From: Clostridium sp.
GTDB lineage: Bacteria; Bacillota; Clostridia; Clostridiales; Clostridiaceae
NCBI GenBank assembly: GCA_031292145.1
Contig: JARLHR010000108.1
Span: forward strand, 1-59,554
Direction of reading: 5' to 3'
Length of the DNA stretch: 59,554 nucleotides
The position numbers were made by a program, and so were the translations under genes. Of this stretch, positions 26,456 to 35,486 are shown one piece after another. Every line of letters begins with the position of its first letter. Within the stretch, counting starts at the first letter, position 1. The notes beneath the pieces were generated by a model. That model made no database searches, was not told where the DNA came from, and worked only from the letters and a program-made list of their open reading frames with translations.

Positions 26456-26599
26456 TAGAGAACCTAACTTCCTGATTTGATGTGAATCACTTACTTAGCG
26501 AACGTATGTGAGTCGAGTTTCCTTAAGTAGAGAACCCGAATCTCTGATTCGGTGTGAATCACTTACTCAGCGAACGTATGTGAGTCGAGTTTCCTTAAT
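26456..26599. repeat. Tandem 72-bp repeat, two units, TGTGAATCACTTAC family
   Basis: Unit 1 (26456-26527) and unit 2 (26528-26599) both run from TAGAGAACC through TGTGAATCACTTACT and AGCGAACGTATGTGAGTCG to AGTTTCCTTAA. Unit 2 has a perfect CCGAATC/GATTCGG hairpin at its start. The same core occurs twice more at 57486-57662. It fills the gap between divergent TSCPD and beta-propeller genes. Two units without spacers do not make a CRISPR array. Confidence 0.8.
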
Positions 26600-26714
26600 T
26601 ATACTAGAATTCTGTCAATAAATAAAGATAATCAATTAATAAGTTGTGCCAATAATATCTTTTTAGAATATATTATAGATAAGTAATATGATTATCTTTA
26701 GAGGGGGAAATGGA

Positions 26715-27611
26715 GTGAGTTATATTGTGCTATGTAATACTGCTTCAGATAGTTTAAATAAGATAAATACTGAAGATTTAACTAATCAGAGTATAATTTT
26801 ATCTGTTGGAGAAGGTCCATTTGGTCCTCATGGATTATCATTATACAAAGATAAAATTTTAGTTGCAAATAATTACAATAATAGTATTTCTATAATAAAC
26901 TATAATAGTTTTAAAGAAGAGTCTAACTTATATATAGGAGCACATCCGAATGATTTAATAGCTAAAGATGATATTGTTTATGTTTCGTGTGGCGAGTCTA
27001 ATTCACTCATAATATATGATTTAATAAATGAAAGGATTAATTTTGAAATACCAACAGGTAGGTTTCCACATAATGTAGCATTATTTGAGAATAAAAATCT
27101 TATATTTATAAGCAACATGGGAGAGGACAGCATATCTGTAATTGACAGCTTTAATACTAAGGAGATAAAAAGAATAAAAGTAGAAAGCATGCCTACAAAA
27201 ATAAGTATATCTAAAGACATGAAATATTTATATGTGTGCATGAGTTGTCTTGATTATGATGTAAAAGGAAGTATAGGTATTATAGATCTGAATACTTTAG
27301 AATTAACTGCTAAAGTTAATGTAGGATATTCTCCTGTAGATTTGTTTGAAGAAGACAATTGTATATATGTTTCAAATTTAGGTGACGGATCTATCAGTAT
27401 AGTAGATGTAATTGAACTTAAAGAAAAGAATAAAATACACATAGGTGGAATGCCGAGAGGAATAATAAAAATTAATAATAATATATTTGTAGGGGATTAT
27501 TTAAATGGGATATTAAAGGTAATAAGCATAAAAGAAAAATGGGTTAAAGTCATACCAATAGGCTCAGAACCTAATAGTATGACCTTAGGTGATAGCAATA
27601 TACAAATATAA
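26715..27611 (+). CDS. YncE/YVTN-type beta-propeller protein
   Basis: 298 residues made of about seven repeating blades such as VANNYNNSISIIN, FISNMGEDSISVIDSF, IYVSNLGDGSISIVDV and a final GSEPNSMTLG. This is the YVTN/NHL-like seven-blade propeller. It has no signal peptide, so it is likely cytoplasmic or spore-associated; partner unknown. GTG 26715 is preferred, with GAGGGGG 8 nt upstream; ATG 26688 precedes that site. Its stop is immediately followed by the converging DUF4364 gene's stop. Confidence 0.8.
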   Translation: MSYIVLCNTASDSLNKINTEDLTNQSIILSVGEGPFGPHGLSLYKDKILVANNYNNSISIINYNSFKEESNLYIGAHPNDLIAKDDIVYVSCGESNSLIIYDLINERINFEIPTGRFPHNVALFENKNLIFISNMGEDSISVIDSFNTKEIKRIKVESMPTKISISKDMKYLYVCMSCLDYDVKGSIGIIDLNTLELTAKVNVGYSPVDLFEEDNCIYVSNLGDGSISIVDVIELKEKNKIHIGGMPRGIIKINNNIFVGDYLNGILKVISIKEKWVKVIPIGSEPNSMTLGDSNIQI

Positions 27612-27643
27612 TCAATTAATTAGTATATTAATTATATTTGTAT
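27600..27643. terminator. Hairpin overlapping two converging gene ends
   Basis: ATACAAATATAAT (27600-27612) and ATTATATTTGTAT (27631-27643) are 13-bp perfect inverted repeats. The left arm covers the last codons and stop of the beta-propeller gene; the loop and right arm cover the last codons of the DUF4364 gene. It could terminate both, though the stem is all A/T except one pair. Confidence 0.5.
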
Positions 27644-28136
27644 ATATTTCAGAAGGATTCTCCTTCCACTTATTGCAAATCAAAGTTGCTTGATTTTTAG
27701 AAGGAACAGATAATTTTAATTCCATTAATAATGCTTGATCTTCAATGGCTTTAAGGTCAACTATAAAGCTATCATTAGATCCAAGGGTATAATCAGCATG
27801 TATTGTTAATTCCTTCTTTATTGATTCAATTTTAGCTTTTATATATTCATTAGCAATAGATATTTTTGCAGGGGATAATCTATCTTTAAATAAAGATAGT
27901 ACATTATCTCCTTTTTCTATTAATGCAAGCAACTTTTTATCGTTAACATCATGATACTCAACGAATTTAGATTCTTCAAGCTCAGACAAATATTGTTGAA
28001 ATGTAAAATAATTAATAAAGTTATTTTCAAGAATTATTTCAGTAAGCTGAGTATTTGATATTGGATTTTTAATTGATTTTAATACATATAACATTAATAA
28101 CTTATTTTCTGCTAATTCTGATGAACTTTCGTACAT
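27612..28136 (-). CDS. DUF4364 family protein
   Basis: 174 residues. The N-terminal part (ELAENKLLMLYVLKSIKNPISNTQLTEIILENN...) is a winged-helix-like fold typical of DUF4364, a clostridial family that is probably DNA binding; its role is unknown. The start at 28136 has GGAGG 5 nt upstream on the minus strand. In-frame starts further upstream precede that site. Fold-back element C begins about 36 bp upstream, in the region where its promoter should lie. Confidence 0.85.
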   Translation of the reverse strand: MYESSSELAENKLLMLYVLKSIKNPISNTQLTEIILENNFINYFTFQQYLSELEESKFVEYHDVNDKKLLALIEKGDNVLSLFKDRLSPAKISIANEYIKAKIESIKKELTIHADYTLGSNDSFIVDLKAIEDQALLMELKLSVPSKNQATLICNKWKENPSEIYTNIINILIN

Positions 28137-28171
28137 AAATACCTCCATAATTGATGAAAATCTCTTTTTAT

Positions 28172-28463
28172 TATAAGGCACATTCAAAAAAATAACAAGT
28201 CCATCTCATAGCCTATTTTCCATCATACTGCATAGGTAGCTTGCACTAATAGGCTTGCTATGAGCACAAGCTACCTATGCAGTGCGATGAAAATATTCAT
28301 TACATTTTTAGTTTGATGTTTTTTTATTTGTATGGTACAAAATATTTTTTTTGTGAATAAAAAAATATGTAATGAATATAGTTTAAATATAAGGCAAATT
28401 CAATCTACTTAAGGCAAAATATACATCGTATTATTGACTTGTTATGTTCATTCATATGCCTAA
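28172..28463. repeat. Fold-back repeat element, copy C, with insertion
   Basis: Left end AAGGCACATTCAAAAAAATAAC...AAGTCCA and a decayed right end GACTTGTTATGTTCATTCATATGCCTAA. The left half is the reverse complement of the right half of copy A (GCCTATTTTCCATCATACTGC). Inside, ACTGCATAGGTAGCTTG and CAAGCTACCTATGCAGT are a perfect 17-bp inverted pair. The element is longer than A and D because of the insert at 28294-28378. Confidence 0.7.
28294..28378. repeat. 85-bp inverted-repeat insert within copy C
   Basis: TATTCATTACAT and ATGTAATGAATA are perfect 12-bp inverted ends, extended by A/T pairing. The segment has no counterpart in copies A or D, so it looks like a second small insertion. No clear target duplication is seen. 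Confidence 0.5.
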
Positions 28464-28487
28464 ACATGGAAAAAGGGAGTAAAAAAA

Positions 28488-29249
28488 GTGGTATGGAAGA
28501 AAAAGAGGATAGGATTAAATTTAATATTAATTATTCTATTAATATTAATGTCCATAGGTGCTAGTAAAACAATTGAGGTTATGAGCGATATCCATGAAGA
28601 GGAACCAATATATTGTGTTGATACAAATGAAAAAGTAGTTAGCCTAACCTTCGATGTTAATTGGGCAGAAAAAGATAATCTAGAGGTAATATTAGACATA
28701 TTAAAGAAATATAATATAAAAGGAACATTCTTCATAATGGGAGGATGGGTAAATTATAGTGAAGATAATGTAAATAAGCTAAAGGAAATAAAAGAGGGGG
28801 GGCATGAAATAGGAAATCATAGTTACAAGCATCCTAGCTTCACAAAGATAGGAGAGGATAGGATGAAGGAGGAGATAGAAAAAACTAATGATATTATTGA
28901 GAAATATACGGGAGAAAGACCAAAGTTATTTAGATTTCCAAGCGGAGATTATAATAAAGCGGCTTTTTTAAAAGTAAGAAACTTAGGATATAAGGCTATT
29001 CAATGGGATGCAGATTCAGTTGACTGGAAGCAAATATCAGCTGAGGCAGAATACAATAGAGTTATGAAGAAGGTTAAACCAGGCTCTATTATTCTTTTTC
29101 ATAATAACGCCAAATATACACCAGGTAATTTGGAAAGGATTATAAAAGAACTTAAAGATAAAGGCTATGGATTTAAATGTGTAGGTGAAATGATATATTC
29201 TGATAACTATATTGTGGATAATGAGGGTACTCAACACAAAAAAAATTAA
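28488..29249 (+). CDS. Polysaccharide deacetylase, PdaB/NodB type
   Basis: 253 residues. An N-terminal membrane anchor (LNLILIILLILMSIGA) precedes a NodB domain: SLTFDVNW (catalytic and metal Asp), HEIGNHSYKHPS (metal histidines), RFPSGDYN, WDADSVDW and ILFHNN. It removes N-acetyl groups from peptidoglycan-type glycans outside the membrane. The DVNW variant is seen in sporulation PdaB-like enzymes, which modify spore cortex; that role is inferred. GTG 28488 follows GGGAG by 8 nt. Confidence 0.88.
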   Translation: MVWKKKRIGLNLILIILLILMSIGASKTIEVMSDIHEEEPIYCVDTNEKVVSLTFDVNWAEKDNLEVILDILKKYNIKGTFFIMGGWVNYSEDNVNKLKEIKEGGHEIGNHSYKHPSFTKIGEDRMKEEIEKTNDIIEKYTGERPKLFRFPSGDYNKAAFLKVRNLGYKAIQWDADSVDWKQISAEAEYNRVMKKVKPGSIILFHNNAKYTPGNLERIIKELKDKGYGFKCVGEMIYSDNYIVDNEGTQHKKN

Positions 29250-29255
29250 TAAATA

Positions 29256-29285
29256 TTGAAACTAAACTAACTTTTATATTATAAT
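29256..29285 (+). promoter_or_regulatory. Promoter of the SSB-like gene
   Basis: TTGAAA (29256-29261) and TATAAT (29280-29285) with an 18-bp spacer, about 70 bp before the start codon. Confidence 0.65.
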
Positions 29286-29356
29286 GGTAATATATGCAAG
29301 TGGGAGCATATATTAAACACAAAATAAAATAATTTCCGATGGAGAGAGGGATTACA

Positions 29357-30007
29357 ATGGATAATTTAATGCTAAATAACAAAATTTACCTTGAGGGTAA
29401 AGTAACATCTGAATTAGAATTTAGTCATGAAATGTATGGGGAGGGTTTTTACACTTTTGATTTAGATGTAATGAGATTAAGTGATTCAGTAGATACATTA
29501 AACATCACTGTTTCAGAAAGATTGCTTAATGATATTAAATTAGAAGTGGGTGTAGACATAATTTTGGAAGGACAGCTTAGATCGTACAATAAATTTATAG
29601 ATGGATCTAATAAGCTTATACTTACTGTTTTTGCAAGAAATATTGAACCATGTCTAGAAAGAAGTAAAAATCCAAATGAAATATTCTTAGACGGATATAT
29701 CTGTAAGGAACCTATTTATAGAACAACACCTTTTGGGCGTGAAATCGCCGATGTGTTACTAGCTGTTAATAGAGCATATAATAAATCAGATTATATCCCA
29801 ACTATTGCATGGGGACGAAATTCAAGATTTTGTCAAACTTTAAATGTTGGAGACAATATAAAAGTATGGGGAAGACTTCAAAGTAGGGAATATCAAAAAA
29901 AGGTATCAGACAGTGAGGTTGTAAGAAAGATTGCTTATGAAGTATCAATTTCAAAAATGGAAAGAGCTCATAAGGAGGAAATAACAGGAGAACAAGGAGC
30001 AGTATAA
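29357..30007 (+). CDS. Single-stranded DNA-binding protein with two OB folds
   Basis: 216 residues. Two OB-like halves are visible: residues ~8-90 (NKIYLEGKVTSELEFSHEMYGE... VDIILEGQLRSY) and ~100-200 (NEIFLDGYICKEPIYRTTPFGREIADVLLAVNR... IAWGR). The second half closely follows bacterial SSB (PFGREIADVLLAVNRAY, then AWGR). It lacks the acidic C-terminal tail of housekeeping SSB, so a paralogue with another task is likely. ATG 29357 has GAGAGGG 6 nt upstream; ATG 29339 overlaps that site. Confidence 0.8.
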   Translation: MDNLMLNNKIYLEGKVTSELEFSHEMYGEGFYTFDLDVMRLSDSVDTLNITVSERLLNDIKLEVGVDIILEGQLRSYNKFIDGSNKLILTVFARNIEPCLERSKNPNEIFLDGYICKEPIYRTTPFGREIADVLLAVNRAYNKSDYIPTIAWGRNSRFCQTLNVGDNIKVWGRLQSREYQKKVSDSEVVRKIAYEVSISKMERAHKEEITGEQGAV

Positions 30008-30045
30008 TAATCAAAAAAAGTGGCGTAAGCCACTTTTTTTGATTA
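30008..30045. terminator. Bidirectional terminator between SSB-like gene and dapH
   Basis: AATCAAAAAAAGTGGC and GCCACTTTTTTTGATT make a perfect 16-bp stem with a GTAA tetraloop. The A and T runs suit both converging genes. Confidence 0.9.
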
Positions 30046-30085
30046 TATTTATTTTATGTAAATATTGATAATCTTATCAGAAATA

Positions 30086-30796
30086 TTATTTTCTTAAGTC
30101 GTCAAGAATTTGTGTTTTATCTTTTGTTTTATCATCAACAGTTTTGATTATTTTAGCAGGTGAACCAGCAACAACAACATTGTCTGGAACATCTTCTGTA
30201 ACTACAGAACCAGCAGCTACAACGCTGCCTGCACCTATCTTAACTCCCTCAAGAATTACAGAATTAGCTCCAATTAAAACATTATCTCCAATTTTGCAAG
30301 GTTCTTTACTTGGCGGTTCTAATACTCCAGCTACAACAGCACCAGCGCCTAAGTGAACATTTTTACCTAATTGTCCACGAGCTCCAACTACTGCATTCAT
30401 ATCAACCATTGTCCCATCGCCGATTTCAGCTCCGATATTAATTACAGCACCCATCATTATTACAGCGTTCTTACCAATAGTAACCTTATCTCTTATAATA
30501 GCACCTGGTTCAACTCTTGCATCTACTTCAAGTAAATCTAGCATAGGAATAGCAGAATTTCTTCTATCATTTTCTATTCTAAAATGTTTAATAAGATGTT
30601 TATTATCTAACACTATCTTAGTTATAGAATCGGATTCCCCCATTAGTATATAAAATCCGTTAGAACCATACCATTCTACATCATTCATTTCAGCATTGCT
30701 TAAGTCTCCATTAATATAAACTTTTACTGGAGTTGATTTTTTTGATTCCTTAATAAATCTAGCAATTTCATAAGGATCTGTTAAATTGTATGACAT
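30086..30796 (-). CDS. dapH: 2,3,4,5-tetrahydropyridine-2,6-dicarboxylate N-acetyltransferase
   Basis: Acetylates tetrahydrodipicolinate in the acetyl branch of diaminopimelate/lysine synthesis. 236 residues, the standard DapH length. The N-terminal DapH domain ([21 protein letters not shown]) is followed by hexapeptide repeats ([22 protein letters not shown]). The catalytic-region segment [19 protein letters not shown] is strongly conserved in DapH. The start at 30796 has AAGGGTGA upstream on the minus strand. It is divergent from the aminotransferase at 30955, which probably does the next step. Confidence 0.95.
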   Translation of the reverse strand: MSYNLTDPYEIARFIKESKKSTPVKVYINGDLSNAEMNDVEWYGSNGFYILMGESDSITKIVLDNKHLIKHFRIENDRRNSAIPMLDLLEVDARVEPGAIIRDKVTIGKNAVIMMGAVINIGAEIGDGTMVDMNAVVGARGQLGKNVHLGAGAVVAGVLEPPSKEPCKIGDNVLIGANSVILEGVKIGAGSVVAAGSVVTEDVPDNVVVAGSPAKIIKTVDDKTKDKTQILDDLRK

Positions 30797-30954
30797 TAAA
30801 TCACCCTTTCTAGTATTTTTACAACCAACATTATTATAATAAAGATTAAGCATAATTAAAAGAGAAATAAGCATAAAAATACAAATAGTTTGAATCAATT
30901 TTGGTAATGTTGTAAAATAAAATTATATTGTAAATAACAGGGGGCATAATAATT

Positions 30955-32100
30955 ATGAATAAACAAGTTGAAAAAATACAAATTTCAGGAATAAGAAGGT
31001 TTGCAGAAAAGGTTAAAAAAGTTGAAGGAGCAATTTCATTAACTATTGGCCAACCAGATTTTTCGCTACCTATAGATATAAGTGATGCAATGATTAAGGC
31101 TATTAAAGATAATAAAACAACTTATACGTCAAATGCGGGAATAGATGAGCTTAGGGAGGAAATTTGCAGATATTTAAAGACGTTTGAGATAAGCTATGAT
31201 AAAGATGAAGTATGTATAACAGTTGGAGGTAGTGAGGGGTTATATTCAGTATTATTTGCTTTGATGAATGCAGGAGAAAAGATTTTAATACCAGGGCCTG
31301 CTTACCCAGCCTATGAAAATATATCAATAATGATTGGAGCAGATATTGTAACTTATCCTTTAAAAGAAGATTTTACGCTAAATATTGATATTCTTAAGGA
31401 TAAATTAGAAAAAGAAGATATAAAAGTATTAGTGTTATCTTTTCCATCTAATCCTACAGGAGCAATATTATCTGAAGATCAAAGGGATGAACTAGTTAAC
31501 TTAATTAGAGAAAAGGATATTATTGTAATAACTGACGAAATGTATTCGTCTATAATTTTTGATGATTATTATTCAGTGGCTCAAGCGAGTGAAATAAAGG
31601 ATAAAGTAATCTATGTAAGTGGATTTTCAAAAATATTTTCTATGACTGGCCTTAGAATTGGGTATGTAGCTTGTGTAAATAAATATATGAAGGAAATAAT
31701 GAAGGTTCATCAATATGGAGTTTCTTGCGCTCCATCAATAGCTCAATATGGTGCATTGGAAGGCTTAAAAAATTCCTTAAATGATGTGGAAAATATGAGG
31801 AAGACCTTTGAGAGAAGAAAAGATTATTGTATGAAAAGATTAAGAGAACTTAACTTAGAAGTTGCAGAACCTAAAGGAGCATTTTATATATTTCCTTCAA
31901 TAAAAAAATTTAATATGCTTTCAGAAGAATTTTGTGAAAAATTATTAAATGAAGGAAAGGTTGCATGTGTACCAGGAACAGCTTTTGGGGCTTTAGGAGA
32001 GGGGTACATGAGAATATCTTATTGCTATAGTGATGAGGTATTAAAAGAAGCCTTTGATAGACTTGAACAATTCCTAAAAATAAATTTTCCAAATATCTAG
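30955..32100 (+). CDS. Aminotransferase, probable N-acetyl-LL-diaminopimelate aminotransferase
   Basis: 381 residues, fold type I PLP enzyme. Segments are SLTIGQPDFSLP, the GSEGLYSVLFAL substrate region, SFPSNPTGAILS, ITDEMYSSI, Schiff-base lysine in SGFSKIFSMTGLRIGY, and MRISYCYS with the carboxylate-binding Arg. PatA-type enzymes of this group act after DapH in the acetyl pathway, and the divergent pairing with dapH supports that assignment. An aromatic aminotransferase is the alternative. GGGGG lies 7-8 nt before ATG 30955. Confidence 0.8.
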   Translation: MNKQVEKIQISGIRRFAEKVKKVEGAISLTIGQPDFSLPIDISDAMIKAIKDNKTTYTSNAGIDELREEICRYLKTFEISYDKDEVCITVGGSEGLYSVLFALMNAGEKILIPGPAYPAYENISIMIGADIVTYPLKEDFTLNIDILKDKLEKEDIKVLVLSFPSNPTGAILSEDQRDELVNLIREKDIIVITDEMYSSIIFDDYYSVAQASEIKDKVIYVSGFSKIFSMTGLRIGYVACVNKYMKEIMKVHQYGVSCAPSIAQYGALEGLKNSLNDVENMRKTFERRKDYCMKRLRELNLEVAEPKGAFYIFPSIKKFNMLSEEFCEKLLNEGKVACVPGTAFGALGEGYMRISYCYSDEVLKEAFDRLEQFLKINFPNI

Positions 32101-32286
32101 AGTTATGCTATTACTTAACGAAATAAGTGACATATTGCGTTTCGGTTTCTCTGGAATTTAGATGGGTGATTCTAGCTATAAATTAAATTGGATATTTATA
32201 TAAATAATTTTTTGAATTGTTTAGTTGTTATTTTAAATGCTATAATATAGTGTACAATAAAAGAATAAAAATAGGGGGCAATACAA

Positions 32287-32604
32287 ATGAGTGAATTTAA
32301 AAATGTTACAGCAGTAAAGAAGGCAAATGTATATTTTGATGGAAAGGTAACTAGCAGAACAATTATATTTGAAGATGGCGAAAGAAAAACTTTAGGTATA
32401 ATGTTGCCAGGAGATTATGAATTTGGAACAGGAGACAAAGAAATAATGGAAATCCTAGGTGGCTCGATGGACGTTAAGTTACCTGGAAGTGATAAGTTCG
32501 TTACATATAAAGAAGGGGAAAGTTTTGAAGTTCCAGCAAATTCTAAATTTAGTTTAGTGGTAAATGAAGTAGCGGATTACTGTTGTTCTTATATTAAAGA
32601 ATAA
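32287..32604 (+). CDS. ppnP: Pyrimidine/purine nucleoside phosphorylase PpnP
   Basis: 105 residues of the cupin-like family formerly DUF1255/Yai[21 protein letters not shown] and [22 protein letters not shown] followed by [11 protein letters not shown] are characteristic. Splits nucleosides with phosphate to base and ribose-1-phosphate; broad specificity is known from the E. coli protein. AGGGGG is 8 nt before ATG. Monocistronic with its own terminator. Confidence 0.9.
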   Translation: MSEFKNVTAVKKANVYFDGKVTSRTIIFEDGERKTLGIMLPGDYEFGTGDKEIMEILGGSMDVKLPGSDKFVTYKEGESFEVPANSKFSLVVNEVADYCCSYIKE

Positions 32605-32614
32605 AGCAGATTTG

Positions 32615-32664
32615 AAAATAACTATCTAATATGTATTTTAAATCATATTAGATAGTTATTTTTG
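32615..32664 (+). terminator. Terminator of ppnP
   Basis: AAATAACTATCTAATATG and CATATTAGATAGTTATTT form a perfect 18-bp stem with a 10-nt loop and T tail. Confidence 0.9.
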
Positions 32665-32845
32665 TGTATTTTATTATAGAATTTAATGACTAAATTATAT
32701 TTAAACAAATTTTATTATGTTGGCAAAATTAAACTATGTTATAATAAAATGAATTAAATAATCAATATAGGCAATAATGAGGATATGATGTAGGTTTTAA
32801 AAAAATGTATGATAAAATTTATTTATAGATTGGTGTGGTTGTCAT

Positions 32846-33214
32846 TTGGATATAAAGGGGACTATAAGTAATATAGCACATAAGTATAATGTAGAATCTG
32901 TTGGCATATTTGGAAGCCGTGCACGAAAAGAGAATAGGGAAGATTCTGATTATGATATCTTTATCATAGGAAATCTAAAACTTGAAGAGGAACTAGCTTT
33001 AGAAAATGAATTAGAAAAGTTATTAAATAACGAAGTTGATATTATAAAAGTAAGTGAAGAAAGTAATAAGATGCTTTTGAAAAATATTGTAAATGAAGCA
33101 GAACTTATATATAGTGAAAATAATTCGTTTGAAAATTTATATAGATTTGTAGAAACATTTTTTATTGAGAATAGTGATTTTATTCGAATAAGGGAGAGAG
33201 ATTTAGTTGGATAA
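32846..33214 (+). CDS. mntA: MntA-type nucleotidyltransferase antitoxin
   Basis: 122 residues. The minimal nucleotidyltransferase signature GSX10DXD is exact (Gly23-Ser24, Asp35, Asp37), with a third acidic residue in NEVDIIKV (Asp65). In known HepT/MntA systems this enzyme AMPylates a tyrosine of the HEPN toxin and so disarms it. TTG 32846 is the only suitable start in frame; its ribosome site is weak. The last 8 nt overlap the hepT start, indicating translational coupling. Confidence 0.85.
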   Translation: MDIKGTISNIAHKYNVESVGIFGSRARKENREDSDYDIFIIGNLKLEEELALENELEKLLNNEVDIIKVSEESNKMLLKNIVNEAELIYSENNSFENLYRFVETFFIENSDFIRIRERDLVG

Positions 33215-33644
33215 TAGGGATAGAGTTTTAAAGTTATTTGGAGATTTAAAAGAATGGAAAACGGATTTTAAAGCATGTATAGATTCGTTAGAAAAATGTG
33301 ATAATGATATAAAAAAGTTTGTATTTCACAGTGTTAGAGCATATTTTTTAGATTTTCATATATTATGTGAAGATTATGTATCCATAAGCTTAAAGGAGTT
33401 AAATAAATTTAAAATAGATATTTCTGCCATTGAAGGAATGGAAATAATTAAAAATTCGTCTAGAATCAGTGGAAGTTTTTTTGAATTTTATTGTACATCA
33501 AGAAGATTGCGAAATAGATTGGCACATAGATATAAAATGCCAACGGATGAAGAATTACTTTTAAATTTAAAAAATAATTTAGATGATATAAGTGAATTGG
33601 AAAGTTCAATTAAAAATTTAATTCAGTTATATTCGAAAGTGTAA
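33207..33644 (+). CDS. hepT: HepT-type HEPN toxin
   Basis: 145 residues, helical HEPN domain. The RX4HXY ribonuclease motif is present as Arg102, His107 and Tyr109 in RNRLAHRY. Tyr109 is the residue modified by MntA in characterised systems. The toxin is expected to cleave RNA when unmodified. TTG 33207 overlaps mntA by 8 nt, and AGAGAG is close upstream. Gene order here is antitoxin first. A terminator follows. Confidence 0.85.
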   Translation: MDNRDRVLKLFGDLKEWKTDFKACIDSLEKCDNDIKKFVFHSVRAYFLDFHILCEDYVSISLKELNKFKIDISAIEGMEIIKNSSRISGSFFEFYCTSRRLRNRLAHRYKMPTDEELLLNLKNNLDDISELESSIKNLIQLYSKV

Positions 33645-33660
33645 GGTACTTGAATGTGGC

Positions 33661-33697
33661 TAATAGACCTAATTTGCAATAGGTCTATTATTTTTTT
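33661..33697 (+). terminator. Terminator of mntA-hepT
   Basis: AATAGACCTA and TAGGTCTATT form a perfect 10-bp stem with an 8-nt loop, then ATTTTTTT. Confidence 0.9.
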
Positions 33698-33764
33698 ATA
33701 TTGTTCCTAGAATTATCTAGACAAATTTTACGTATATATAGAATGTGTTGTGAAAAATTAACAA

Positions 33765-33794
33765 ATGAGGATATGTAATAAAACATATCCTCGT
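33765..33794 (-). terminator. Terminator of asd-dapA-dapB
   Basis: GAGGATATGT and ACATATCCTC are a perfect 10-bp inverted repeat about 20 bp beyond the dapB stop. On the minus strand it is followed by a modest T-rich stretch. Confidence 0.65.
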
Positions 33795-33813
33795 TAGAAT
33801 TAAAATATAACTA

Positions 33814-34569
33814 TTATTCAAGCCCTATAACATCATTCATATCGTATAATCCTGGTTTAGTTACAGAAGCCATATATTCACAGGCTTTTAAAGCACCAAC
33901 AGCAAAAACTTCTCTTGAAATAGCTTTATGAGTTAATTCTATTACTTCACCAGTTCCGGCGAAAATAACATCATGATCGCCTATAATAGCGCCACCTCTA
34001 ACTGCATGAATACCAATTTCATTATCTGCTCTTTTAGAATTACCTTCTCTGCCGTAGATATATTTAGTCGTATCTTTTATGGAATCCTTAATAGTATCAG
34101 CAAGTAATATTGCAGTACCACTAGGTGCATCTACCTTTTGATTGTGATGCTTTTCTATTATTTCTATATCATAGTTTCCATAAAGAAGTGGTGTTATCCT
34201 CTTTAAAAGAGAGTTTATTAAATTTATCCCAAAAGACATATTTCCTGATCTGAATAGCTTTAAAGATTTACTTTTTTCATCAATTAAATCCAAATCTTCT
34301 TGAGAATATCCTGTTGAACAAATTACTAATGGTTTGTTAGCTTTTTCTGTTATTTCTAATAGACTATGAAGAGCATCAGCTCTTGAAAAATCTAGTAAAA
34401 CATCATAGTCAACATTTAAAGCTTCCACACTTTCAAAAATAGGGTATGATGAAATGCTAGGAAACTTATCAATTCCAGCAACTATTTCTAATCCCTTAAA
34501 TTTTGTAGCGCATTCTGTAATCATCTTACCCATTTTACCTGAGCAACCATTTAATACTATTTTAATCAT
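33814..34569 (-). CDS. dapB: 4-hydroxy-tetrahydrodipicolinate reductase
   Basis: Reduces the DapA product with NAD(P)H in lysine/diaminopimelate synthesis. 251 residues. The nucleotide-binding start [14 protein letters not shown], the substrate segment [15 protein letters not shown] with the catalytic His pair, and [18 protein letters not shown] are standard. Last gene of the minus-strand run asd-dapA-dapB; 9 bp separate it from dapA. Confidence 0.96.
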   Translation of the reverse strand: MIKIVLNGCSGKMGKMITECATKFKGLEIVAGIDKFPSISSYPIFESVEALNVDYDVLLDFSRADALHSLLEITEKANKPLVICSTGYSQEDLDLIDEKSKSLKLFRSGNMSFGINLINSLLKRITPLLYGNYDIEIIEKHHNQKVDAPSGTAILLADTIKDSIKDTTKYIYGREGNSKRADNEIGIHAVRGGAIIGDHDVIFAGTGEVIELTHKAISREVFAVGALKACEYMASVTKPGLYDMNDVIGLE

Positions 34570-34578
34570 ATTATCACC

Positions 34579-35457
34579 TTACATTAATTTATTATCTATC
34601 AAAGCAGCTTTTAGTATTTCTTCATTGTTACTGTCCATTTCACAAAGAGGAAGTCTTAAAGGACCAACATTAAGCCCCATAAGATTCATGGCTGTTTTAA
34701 CTGGGATTGGATTTGTTTCTATAAATAAAGTATTTGTTAAAGTTAACGTATCTAATTGGATATCTAAAGCTTCTTTGAAGTTATTATCTAAACATTTTTC
34801 AGCTATTTCGTGGACTTTTTTAGGAATAATATTAGCTAATACAGAAATTACTCCTTTTCCACCAAGGGACATTATTGAAACAATTTGATCATCATTACCT
34901 GAATAAATATCAATAGAATCCCTACATAATGCTTTCATTTGAACTATTTGACTAATGTTCCCACTAGCCTCTTTAATTGCCACTATATTATTTAATTCTG
35001 AAAGTTTAACTAAAGTTTTAGGAGCAATATTAACTCCGGTTCTACTTGGAACATTATAAAGAATTATTGGTGTCTTAACTTCATCGTTTATAGCTTTAAA
35101 ATGTTTTACCAAACCATTTTGTGTAGTTTTGTTATAATATGGAGTAATAACAAGAAGTCCATCTACTCCGACACTTTCTGCATACTTACTCATAGAAATA
35201 GCAGAAGCAGTATTATTTGAACCTGTGCCAGCAATTACAGGAATTCTTTTGTTTATTACATCAACTGTAAATTTAATTGTATCTTTTTTCTCTTTTTCTG
35301 TCATGGTAGTAGCTTCACCTGTAGTGCCACAAATTACAATGGCATCAGTACCTTCTTTTATATGCCATTCAAGTAGTTCCTTTAGTTTTTCAAAATTAAC
35401 ACTACTTTCAGTAAAAGGGGTGACTATAGCTACAGCTGAGCCTTGAAATATTGACAT
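34579..35457 (-). CDS. dapA: 4-hydroxy-tetrahydrodipicolinate synthase
   Basis: Condenses pyruvate with aspartate semialdehyde. 292 residues, TIM barrel. [10 protein letters not shown] binds the substrate carboxylate, [10 protein letters not shown] contains the catalytic Tyr and Arg, and the Schiff-base lysine is in [15 protein letters not shown] site precedes ATG at about 6 nt on the minus strand. Middle gene of the asd-dapA-dapB operon; dipicolinate for spores comes from the same branch. Confidence 0.97.
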   Translation of the reverse strand: MSIFQGSAVAIVTPFTESSVNFEKLKELLEWHIKEGTDAIVICGTTGEATTMTEKEKKDTIKFTVDVINKRIPVIAGTGSNNTASAISMSKYAESVGVDGLLVITPYYNKTTQNGLVKHFKAINDEVKTPIILYNVPSRTGVNIAPKTLVKLSELNNIVAIKEASGNISQIVQMKALCRDSIDIYSGNDDQIVSIMSLGGKGVISVLANIIPKKVHEIAEKCLDNNFKEALDIQLDTLTLTNTLFIETNPIPVKTAMNLMGLNVGPLRLPLCEMDSNNEEILKAALIDNKLM

Positions 35458-35486
35458 TTAGATTCCTCCAAAATAATTACTATAAA

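Noticed and set aside
26456-26599. Tandem 72-bp repeat as a CRISPR array
   Set aside because: Only two units, no unique spacers of constant length between short repeats, and no cas genes.
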